Positions 9,727 through 16,759 of a DNA stretch of 43,469 bases are shown one piece after another; position 1 is the stretch's first letter, and each line of letters starts with the position of its first letter. The stretch is taken from NCBI GenBank assembly GCA_013001695.1, contig JABDMC010000349.1:1-43469 (forward strand), read 5' to 3'. The position numbers and the translations under genes were made by a program. This DNA is from Akkermansiaceae bacterium. GTDB taxonomy: Bacteria > Verrucomicrobiota > Verrucomicrobiia > Verrucomicrobiales > Akkermansiaceae. The notes below the pieces were generated by a model. It was not told the origin of the DNA. It saw only the letters and a list, made by a program, of their open reading frames with translations, and did no database searches.

Positions 9727-10536
9727 TTATGGGCCGCCCGGGGAGTTCGGCTCGTCGGGAAAGTTGGGCAGGCGGACGGGAAAATCGCGGCCGAGGTCGC
9801 GGATCCGGCGCTGATTGACCTCGGCCCGCGAGCCGTGGCGCGGGTTGAGGACGTTGGTGCGGACGAGGCGTCCGGCGGCGATCTGGCGCTGCTGGGCGGC
9901 GATGGCGTTGGCGATGGCCTCCGCCGCGGCGGCCGGGAGGGCCCCGAAGAGGCGGGCGCTGGCCAGGGGGGAGGTCTCGACGTTGCGCTTCAGGTCGATG
10001 TCGACCGGCTGGGGGACCCGGCGGTCGTTGGCCCGCATGACCAGCATCTGGCCGGCGAGGATCGTGACGCGGCGGCCGACGGTGTTGAGGAAGGCCTCGA
10101 GCCGCCCCTCGAGGACGATGATCTTGACCCACTTGCCGGCGAAGAACTCCATCAGGATGGTGGTCCCGGTGATGGAGGCCGTGACGGTCGCGGTCCGGAT
10201 GCGGGCCCCGCCGGCGTTCCTGGGAACCTGGAGGAGCAGGGTGCCCTGCTCGAGTTGGAGGTCGCGGGTTCCCTGCGCGAAGCTGAAGATGGAATTCGCG
10301 CCGAGGCGGGTGATGGTGTTGTCCTGGAAGCGCAGTTCGGAGCGGGACCGGCGGCCGGTGTGCAGGGAGTTGCGGCCGCGGATGACGTCGCCGGTGCTGG
10401 CGGTGCGCCCGTCCGCGCCGGGGCTGTAGATGCGGACATCATTGATGACGCGCGTCACGGTGGCGGATTGCAGGCTGGCGGCGTGGGTGAACGGCGCGAG
10501 GGCCATTCCGGCAAGGAGCAGGAGGTGGGATTTCAT
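9727..10536 (-). CDS. Exported FecR-domain protein 3
   Basis: About 269 residues. ATG at 10536 (MKSHLLLLAGMALAPFTHAAS, a clean signal peptide) is preferred to an in-frame TTG at 10551. The FecR core matches its two paralogs block by block: TVTRVINDVRIYSPG, GDVIRGRNSLHTGRRSR, FQDNTITRLGANSIFSF, TASITGTTILMEFFAGK, IVLEGRLEAFLN, GQMLVMRANDRRVPQPVDI. The tail is short and rich in Arg, Asn and Pro. There is no transmembrane helix after the signal and no cytoplasmic anti-sigma region. It lies between OMP2 (57 bp upstream) and the sigma gene (65 bp downstream), so OMP2, FecR3, sigma and protein B could be one transcript. Confidence 0.9.
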   Translation of the reverse strand: MKSHLLLLAGMALAPFTHAASLQSATVTRVINDVRIYSPGADGRTASTGDVIRGRNSLHTGRRSRSELRFQDNTITRLGANSIFSFAQGTRDLQLEQGTLLLQVPRNAGGARIRTATVTASITGTTILMEFFAGKWVKIIVLEGRLEAFLNTVGRRVTILAGQMLVMRANDRRVPQPVDIDLKRNVETSPLASARLFGALPAAAAEAIANAIAAQQRQIAAGRLVRTNVLNPRHGSRAEVNQRRIRDLGRDFPVRLPNFPDEPNSPGGP

Positions 10537-10593
10537 GGCAAGGTGGGTCAACAGATTGACGAGTGGTGAGGGTGAATTATGCGTGGTGGGAGC

Positions 10594-11562
10594 TTAGAAA
10601 GCGAGGTGGAGTCCGGCCCCGATGCCGCCTTGGATTGCTTCGTAGTCGTTAATGCCTCCAAACGAATTCGAGTCGTTTTTCCCGTAGAGGAGGGAGGCGA
10701 AGAGGCGGGTCCGGTCGGTGAGCAGGTAGGTGACTTCGAGCCCGGTGGCGTAGTGCCAGTCCTCCCGCGGGCCGTTCTGGTAGTCGAGGTAGGTGGCGCG
10801 CGCGATGGCCGTCAGCTTGAGCTTGTCGGTGGCATGGAAGGTGTAGCCCGTGCGCAGGCCGAACTCGTGCCGCTCGAGGCGGGCCGGGGAGGCGTCGAGG
10901 TCGAAGAGGGCCTCGGTGCCGAGGTAGGCGGTGTGCCGCGGCGCGCTGAGGAAGACCTTGTGCGCGCCGAAGCGCAGGCGGTGGAAGCGGTTCGTGAGAT
11001 GCGACTTCGGGCTGAAGAAGCTGATGGCCGGGTTGTCGGCGTGGACGTAGAGAAACTCGTAGCGGCCGAAGAGGAGAAGGTCGCCCCACTCGGGGAAGAT
11101 CTTGACGAGGCCGACGCCCGCCTCGGTCGATTCGAAATCGAGCGGGCCGCGGTCGTAGCGGTAGACGTCCTCGAACACGAAGGTGTCGACGAAGAGGTTG
11201 TCGCCGATGCGCGGGCGCCAGGTCAGCCCGCCGCGGTTCGCCCAGAACCAGCCGTCGGTTTCGAGGGCCGGGGTGGCGGCCGCGATGTTGTCCGACCAGA
11301 AGACGCCCGTGTCGGCCTCGAGCCGGATCGGGGCGCGGCGGGGGGCGCGGGCCAGGATGAGCTGCTCGCCGAGGTCGGAGTCTCCCGCGCTTTCGGGCGC
11401 GAAGCGCTTCTCCTCGTCGAGGTCCTGGTCGGCGTAGGGCGCGGGATCGAAGACGCTGGATCCGCCGAGGGCCCGCTCCACCGGGGAAAACGCGTCGACG
11501 GCCTGCAGCGCCGGGAGCGGTCCCAGGCAGAGGAAGGTGGTGAACAAGAGTGCTTTGGGCAT
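10594..11562 (-). CDS. Outer-membrane beta-barrel protein OMP2
   Basis: A 322-residue exported protein, paralog of OMP1. The start ATG at 11562 gives a signal peptide (MPKALLFTTFLCLGPLPALQA); the much longer open frame upstream is the antisense of the cyclase gene. Shared blocks with OMP1 are AGDSDLGEQLILARA, GVFWSDNIAA, DNLFVDTFVFEDVYRYD, LDFESTEAGVGLVK, FGRYEFLYVHADNP, HLTNRFHRLRFGAHKV and LFASLLYGKNDSN. The C-terminus is LHLAF, ending in Phe. No plug domain or TonB box is visible. It diverges from the CHASE2 cyclase gene over only 57 bp, so the two promoters must overlap or lie very close, which ties the cyclase to this locus. Confidence 0.87.
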   Translation of the reverse strand: MPKALLFTTFLCLGPLPALQAVDAFSPVERALGGSSVFDPAPYADQDLDEEKRFAPESAGDSDLGEQLILARAPRRAPIRLEADTGVFWSDNIAAATPALETDGWFWANRGGLTWRPRIGDNLFVDTFVFEDVYRYDRGPLDFESTEAGVGLVKIFPEWGDLLLFGRYEFLYVHADNPAISFFSPKSHLTNRFHRLRFGAHKVFLSAPRHTAYLGTEALFDLDASPARLERHEFGLRTGYTFHATDKLKLTAIARATYLDYQNGPREDWHYATGLEVTYLLTDRTRLFASLLYGKNDSNSFGGINDYEAIQGGIGAGLHLAF

Positions 11563-11619
11563 GGAAGCGACGGATGCTTTTGTTAGACTCCTTCCCATGC
11601 TAAGTATGTCCGGGCGCTG

Positions 11620-13794
11620 ATGGCAAGCCAAGGGACCACCGATGAATCCGGCCTGTCGCGGCTTTCGTGGCTCGTCATGCTCGGAGCGGCTGGGGTGACG
11701 GCGGCCCTCTGGGGCGGCTGGCTCCTGTTTTTCAGCACCCTGGCGTGGGAGGCCGACCGGCAGTACCAGGACCTCCTGACCACGCAGTTGAGGCCCACGG
11801 CGGAGCGGGCCGACCTCCTCTGCCTCGGGCTGGATGAAGAGAGCCTCTCGCTGTCCTCGGTGGACGAGGAGGTCATCGAGGCCTCGGAGGTGCTGCCGTT
11901 GATGCGGGGCCGCTACCCGTGGAACCGCAGGGTCTGGGCCGCGGTGGTGGACCGCCTCGGCGAGGCCGGCGCGCAGGTCATCATCCTCGACTTCATATTC
12001 ACCGAGCCATCCGGCGATGCGGGGGCGGACCGGATGCTGGCGGAGGCCATCGGGCGGCATCGCGACAAGGTGGTGCTGGCGTCGCTCTGGGGACCGGTCC
12101 GCGCGCCGGACGGGCAGGAGATGATCGTCATGCGCGAGCCCCTCGAGGAGTTCCTCGGGCCGCTCGATGACGAGACCGCCATCGGCTACACGAATTTCTG
12201 GATGGATCCCGAGGACGCCTCGCTGATCCGGACCGTGAACTACCGCATCACGGCGCGCGAGGCCAACGGGCTGAAGCCGGTCGTCGGGGAGCCGCGCTAC
12301 GATTCGCTGGCGGGCGCCGCGGCGCGGAAGCTCGGGGTGGACCCGCCGCCCGGCGAGTGGCGGTTGCGCTTCGCCGCCGAGCGGAAGGCCGTGCAGGGCG
12401 ACGGGGAACGGGCCGCGGGGGACGGCGAGAGGCAGACCCGCTACCTGTCGGTGGACAGCTACGAGCCGCGGAGTCTCTACGAGCTGTTCGTCCCCGACCT
12501 GTGGCAGATGCGCTACGGGGGCGGCGACGGCCTCGCGGGGAAGGTGGTCCTGGTGGGACCCACCGCCCCCCGCTTCCAGGACAATCACCGCACCCCGTCC
12601 GGCCACCTTCTCGGGCCGCAATTGCACCTGCAGGCGCTCGGCTGCCTGCTGGAAGACAGCTTCTGGAAGGAGCCGCCGCCGTGGGCGGAGTGGGCCCTGC
12701 TCGCCGGGCTGGCGCTGGCGGGGATGGTGCTGGTGAGGATGGTGCGCAATCCCGTGGCCTTGCTCGGGGCGGTGCTCGCCCTCGCGGCGGCGCTGGTTCT
12801 CGGCTGCGGGGTTCTCGCCGACCGGACCGGGGTGCTCTTCACCGGGTTCCCGGGGCTGCTCGCCCTCCTGGGCGTCACCATCAGCGGGGGCGCGGTGGAA
12901 TTTTTCGTGGAGCGCGCGCGGCGCCGGCGCCTCCACCGGCACCTGCAGCGGTCGGTCTCGGCGGACGTGGCGGACCAGATGGTGCGGTCCCCCGGCGGGT
13001 ATTTCGAGATGGCGCGCGGCCGGCGCCGCAAGGTGGTGGTGCTCTTTTCGGATGTGCGCGGGTTCACGGCGCGCTCCGAGCAGACCGCCCCGGAAGAGCT
13101 CGTCGAGCAGCTCAACGAGTATTTCAGCCGCATGGTGCGGATCGTGTTTTCGCGGGGCGGCACGCTGGACAAGTTCATCGGGGACGCCGTGATGGCGACG
13201 TGGGGCGGGTTGAGCGACGAGCCCTACGATGATCTCGTGCAGTCCGCGGTGTCCGCCGCCGCCGAGATGCAGAAGGCCCTCGAGGAACTGAACGCCGATT
13301 GGGAGCGCCGGGGGCTGCAGCCCTTCGAGGCGGGCATCGGCATCCACTTCGGCGAGGCGGTGGTCGGCGAGATCGGCTCGGACGAGCGCAGCGATTTCAC
13401 CGCCATCGGCGATGCCGTGAACGTGGCCTCCCGCATCGAAGGGCTCACCAAGCACCTGCAGGTGCCGGTCCTGATGACCGGCGAGGCCGCCGCCAAGCTC
13501 GGCCGCGACCATTCGGTGCTGGGGCTCGGGCGCTTCGGGGTGGCCGGCCGGAAGGGCGTCCTCGAGCTCTACACCCTCGCCAACGGGATCGGCTCGCAGG
13601 ACACCCTGCGCCTCGGGTCCGCCCTGGAACGCATCGAGCGCGGCGAGTGGGACCGCGCCGCGGAAGCGCTCGAGTCGCTCGGCGACGACACCCACCTCGA
13701 GGGCCTCGTCGACCTCTACCTCGGCGAGATCGAGAAGGCGCGGTCCGCGGGCGCCGGGGAGTGGAACGGGGTGGTCAGACTGGGGACCAAGTGA
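11620..13794 (+). CDS. CHASE2-domain class III adenylate cyclase
   Basis: A 724-residue membrane sensor that should make cAMP. Order: one N-terminal membrane helix (about 17-42), a periplasmic CHASE2 domain (about 45-345, with RYPWNRRVWAAVVDRLGEAG and VIILDFIF as signature), three membrane helices (about 356-437) and a cytoplasmic cyclase domain (about 465-650). Catalytic parts are complete: metal Asp478 in LFSDVRGFT and Asp522 in DKFIGDAVMA, purine-selecting Lys in LDKF and Thr in DFTAIGD (adenylate type), and transition-state Asn and Arg in NVASRIE. The C-terminal ~70 residues are an extra helical part. CHASE2 ligands are unknown. Its start lies 57 bp from divergent OMP2, and its last 20 bp overlap the end of the convergent DUF3307 gene. 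Confidence 0.95.
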   Translation: MASQGTTDESGLSRLSWLVMLGAAGVTAALWGGWLLFFSTLAWEADRQYQDLLTTQLRPTAERADLLCLGLDEESLSLSSVDEEVIEASEVLPLMRGRYPWNRRVWAAVVDRLGEAGAQVIILDFIFTEPSGDAGADRMLAEAIGRHRDKVVLASLWGPVRAPDGQEMIVMREPLEEFLGPLDDETAIGYTNFWMDPEDASLIRTVNYRITAREANGLKPVVGEPRYDSLAGAAARKLGVDPPPGEWRLRFAAERKAVQGDGERAAGDGERQTRYLSVDSYEPRSLYELFVPDLWQMRYGGGDGLAGKVVLVGPTAPRFQDNHRTPSGHLLGPQLHLQALGCLLEDSFWKEPPPWAEWALLAGLALAGMVLVRMVRNPVALLGAVLALAAALVLGCGVLADRTGVLFTGFPGLLALLGVTISGGAVEFFVERARRRRLHRHLQRSVSADVADQMVRSPGGYFEMARGRRRKVVVLFSDVRGFTARSEQTAPEELVEQLNEYFSRMVRIVFSRGGTLDKFIGDAVMATWGGLSDEPYDDLVQSAVSAAAEMQKALEELNADWERRGLQPFEAGIGIHFGEAVVGEIGSDERSDFTAIGDAVNVASRIEGLTKHLQVPVLMTGEAAAKLGRDHSVLGLGRFGVAGRKGVLELYTLANGIGSQDTLRLGSALERIERGEWDRAAEALESLGDDTHLEGLVDLYLGEIEKARSAGAGEWNGVVRLGTK

Positions 13795-14200
13795 CCCAGG
13801 CGTAGCCCTGGTAGAGGAGGACGGCGTAGACGAGCTTGCACAGGATGTGCAGGGCCTGGTCGACCTCGAAGGAGATCTTTTCCTCGCCCTTGACGAGATC
13901 GATGACGGTGTGGAGGACCCACTCGATGAGGCCGAGGATGACCGAGCCGGTGAGGAGCCACACCGCCCCGGCGTGGATGACGGCGTGGGCGAGGAGGGCG
14001 TTGCCCCAGAGCCCCCACGGGCGCCCGTTCGGGAACGAGGCCGAGAGGTCGCCGCGCCGGGTCTTCGCCTTGGCGAGGAAGTCCGACTGGAGGGCGTAGT
14101 CGCCGAGGGCGTGCCCGACGATCATGGCGAACAGGACGACGAGCGCGGCGCCGGCATTGCCCGCAACCTGGGCGGCATCTGGGAGAGTGGCGAGCAGCAT
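13775..14200 (-). CDS. DUF3307 membrane protein
   Basis: A 141-residue protein with about four membrane helices, of the DUF3307 family (function unknown). The family hallmark is HALGDYALQSDFLAKAKTRR near the N-terminus, followed by LLAHAVIHAGAVWLL and LIEWVLHTVIDLVKG with conserved His and Asp in the helices; these suggest a metal site or membrane-embedded enzyme. The gene lies 15 nt after the cyclic-nucleotide-binding-domain gene and is probably translated from the same mRNA. Its 3' end overlaps the convergent cyclase gene by 20 bp. Confidence 0.88.
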   Translation of the reverse strand: MLLATLPDAAQVAGNAGAALVVLFAMIVGHALGDYALQSDFLAKAKTRRGDLSASFPNGRPWGLWGNALLAHAVIHAGAVWLLTGSVILGLIEWVLHTVIDLVKGEEKISFEVDQALHILCKLVYAVLLYQGYAWVTWSPV

Positions 14201-14215
14201 GCGGGTGGGAGGCGC

Positions 14216-14698
14216 CTATTGGTAGAGATAGCGCAAGGCGACCTGCTGTTCCTTGGCGGTGAGTTTCTCGGTGGTGTTGCGCAGGCGGCCGCAGAGCACC
14301 CCCAGCATGCCGAGGAGGAGGCGGCCCGCGGCTTCGGGGTAGGAGGCGAGAAAGGCGTCGATATCCTCGCGGCTGGCCCGCCAGACCTGGCAGAACTCCT
14401 GGGCGTGGACGGTGGCGCTGGCCTTGCCGGGATCGAAGACGCTGACTTCCCCGATGGTTTCGCCGGGCTCGGCGCGGGAGATGAGGGTGCGCTTGCCGTC
14501 GACGTCGGTGGTGACGTGGAGCACCCCGGAGATCACGAAGTAGAGCGAGTTCTGGGGGCTGCCCTCCTCGATGAGCTGCGCATCCGCCTGCACGGGAAGA
14601 AACTCGCCGTAGTCGCTGAGGAGGCGGCGGTCGGCGTCGTCGAGAGCGGCGAGGATGCCGAGGGCGGGAAGTTCAGGCTTGTTGAATTCGGTGCTCAT
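14216..14698 (-). CDS. Stand-alone cyclic-nucleotide-binding-domain protein
   Basis: A 160-residue protein consisting of a CRP-type cNMP-binding domain (about 15-125) and a C-terminal helical part, without DNA-binding helix-turn-helix. The beta-roll is clear (FLPVQADAQLIEEGSPQNSLYFVISGVLHV), and the phosphate-binding cassette GETIGEVSVFDPGKASATV has the conserved Glu84. In CRP the next key residue is an Arg before Ser-Ala; here it is Ala93 (KASATV). The domain may thus bind cAMP weakly or not at all, or bind another ligand. It lies one gene away from the adenylate cyclase, which makes a cAMP-response role tempting. It could also act with the ABC operon upstream (139 bp gap) or with DUF3307. 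Confidence 0.9.
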   Translation of the reverse strand: MSTEFNKPELPALGILAALDDADRRLLSDYGEFLPVQADAQLIEEGSPQNSLYFVISGVLHVTTDVDGKRTLISRAEPGETIGEVSVFDPGKASATVHAQEFCQVWRASREDIDAFLASYPEAAGRLLLGMLGVLCGRLRNTTEKLTAKEQQVALRYLYQ

Positions 14699-14837
14699 GG
14701 TGACGCGGGAGACAGGGCAGTTTCCGGCAGGATGGCCGGTGAAGGAAGCGGAATCACACCGGGCCCCGGCGGATCGGGAAGAATCCGGGAGGATCTCGCG
14801 GGTTCCGCCGGGAAATCGGGGGAGGGCGGGCCGGGGC

Positions 14838-16754
14838 CTACCGGTCTTCGAGGAGTTCCACCGCGAGGCGCTGGGCGGCGGGGAGGTCGAGGACGAAGTA
14901 TTCCGGATCCCCCGAGAGGCGGCCGTAGAAGAACCGGTTCTGGCGCGATTTGGTGGCGCGGGCGACCTCGAGGGTGACGGGGGTGATGCCGGCCGGTTCC
15001 CCGCGATCGTTGAGGCGCTTGTAGAGGACGGTGAGCGCGTAGTCGGGGTCGGCGAGGGCGGCCCGGGCCTCGGGGGCGTCGGTCCCGAGCCAGCTGGCGA
15101 CCCGCAGGCTTTCCAGGAAGGTCAGGAAGTTGTTGGCCCGCTGGACATTGAGCGAAGCGGTGACGTCCTCGCCGCCATGACGCGCGGTCCATTCCTGGGC
15201 GATGAAGTTGTAGGTGAGGTTGAGCGGCTCGCGGCCGCGGCGTTCGATGCGCAGGCCGGTGAGGTCGACGACGTTGAACGGCCACAGGAGCGAATCGCGC
15301 CACTCGTGTGGCTGGGTCGGGATGTGCGCGAAGGTGCTCCCCTCGATCTCCATCACGGACGGGGCGCCGCCCCGCATGGCGAAGTAGCGGTTCTCGCCGT
15401 CCCGCCCGAAGAGCAACTCGATGCCGGCGCCGTCGCCCCCTTCGAGGAGGACGCGCTTCTCCGGGGCGTCGAGGCCGAAGGGCGCAAGGTCGGTGGCGGC
15501 GTCGGAGGCGAACCCCTTGACGCGGTCGCGCGTGATGGCGGTCAGGAGCTTCGCGACGGTGAGCTCGTTGGCGAGCGATTCGCGGGGGCCGTAGTTCACC
15601 AGCCAGCGGGGCCGGCCGTCGGTGCGGGCCGTCCCGAGCTTCACGATGAGCGGGCGGGGGAGGTGGGTGGCGTCGAGGGTGATGGTCCGGAGGGCCGCGA
15701 TGTTGAGGTCCGCGAGGGTCTTGCTGCGGAGGTCGTTGATGGACAAGGCGAGCTGCGAGAGCGTGGGGCGGCCATTCACGGGGGTGAGGGGAAACTCGAA
15801 CACCGCGGGGCGCCCCGCGGTCTTGCCGAGGAGGGAGGTCGCTTCGGGCGTGGCGGGCGGTTCGACCGTCAGGACCGCGGCCGGAACGGCCTCCCCGTCG
15901 GCGTTGAAGACCTGCAGGTCGACGGTCAGGTAGGGTTCGTCGGGGTCGAGGGTGGTGACCGAGCCGGGGTCGTGCACCGTGGCGGCCTCGAGGTTCGTGA
16001 GGGTCGTCAGGAGGCTCTTCACCGCCGCGGGGTCGGTGCGCAGCTCGAGCGGTTTCGTGATTCTCCAGCCGGCCTCGGGCGTGCTCCGCGAGAGGAGGAG
16101 TTCCCCGGTGCCGCTGCTGATCGCGATGGAGGCGAGCTGCGCCGGGTTGAAGAGGAAGGGGCGATGGTCGCGCAGGACGCCGAAGCCCTTCTCGAGGAGG
16201 CTGCGCCGCACCTCGGGGCCGGAGCACACGTAGACGTAGTCGCCGCTCCCCTCGTCACCGGGGCGGACGAAGACCGTCTCGTAGAGGAGGTTGTTCCTGG
16301 TGTCGAAGCGGTGCCAGGCGGTGCGCCTCCCGAGGGCGAAGCGCGCCACGCGGCGGCCGGAGGTGTTGATGAGCTCGATGTCGAAGTGGCCGGCGCGAAA
16401 CCCGCATTCCTCGGGCGTGGCGGAGCGCGCCGGGATGATGTCCTCGATGCGGAGGTTCCGGGCGAAGTCCACGAGGCCCTCGAGGTGGCGGTAGTCGGCG
16501 CGGTCCTCGGCCGGTTCCTCCATCAGCCAGCGGCCGCCGCGCTTGCGGAACGAGGCCCGGTCGCCGGAGCTGTTGGTGAGGTTGAGCCGCACGATGTTCC
16601 CGGCGTCGAAGTCGTAGAGGAGGTCCTCCTTGGCGAGGGGCGGCTTCCCGAAGACGGCGCTCAGGTCCTGGTCCCGGATCTGGACGGCCGCGAGCGATCC
16701 GAAGACGGCGGCCAGGACCACGAGGAGGACGGTGGTGGCAACGAGGGATCGCAT
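14838..16754 (-). CDS. DUF4340-domain protein of the Gld-type ABC operon
   Basis: A 638-residue protein with one N-terminal membrane helix (LVATTVLLVVLAAVFGSLAAV) and a large extracytoplasmic part. The repeated beta-rich blocks (YDFDAGNIVRLNLTNSSGDRA, RWLMEEPAEDRADYRHLEGL, then LVDFARNLRIEDII) are the DUF4340 pattern; two or more copies follow along the chain (GWRITKPLELRTDPAAVKSL, PLNLTYNFIAQEWTARHG). Proteins of this kind are regularly encoded after GldG-like genes in Verrucomicrobia, Planctomycetes and relatives. The gene starts 5 nt after the GldG stop and is last in the four-gene transporter operon. It probably forms the periplasmic part of the complex; the substrate is unknown. Confidence 0.88.
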   Translation of the reverse strand: MRSLVATTVLLVVLAAVFGSLAAVQIRDQDLSAVFGKPPLAKEDLLYDFDAGNIVRLNLTNSSGDRASFRKRGGRWLMEEPAEDRADYRHLEGLVDFARNLRIEDIIPARSATPEECGFRAGHFDIELINTSGRRVARFALGRRTAWHRFDTRNNLLYETVFVRPGDEGSGDYVYVCSGPEVRRSLLEKGFGVLRDHRPFLFNPAQLASIAISSGTGELLLSRSTPEAGWRITKPLELRTDPAAVKSLLTTLTNLEAATVHDPGSVTTLDPDEPYLTVDLQVFNADGEAVPAAVLTVEPPATPEATSLLGKTAGRPAVFEFPLTPVNGRPTLSQLALSINDLRSKTLADLNIAALRTITLDATHLPRPLIVKLGTARTDGRPRWLVNYGPRESLANELTVAKLLTAITRDRVKGFASDAATDLAPFGLDAPEKRVLLEGGDGAGIELLFGRDGENRYFAMRGGAPSVMEIEGSTFAHIPTQPHEWRDSLLWPFNVVDLTGLRIERRGREPLNLTYNFIAQEWTARHGGEDVTASLNVQRANNFLTFLESLRVASWLGTDAPEARAALADPDYALTVLYKRLNDRGEPAGITPVTLEVARATKSRQNRFFYGRLSGDPEYFVLDLPAAQRLAVELLEDR

Positions 16755-16759
16755 GGGAA

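Noticed and set aside
11563-13695. Long minus-strand frame (to 13695) extending OMP2 upstream through the cyclase gene
   Set aside because: The upstream 711 codons are the antisense of the CHASE2 cyclase and are His/Pro/Arg-rich; the signal peptide at 11562 marks the true start.
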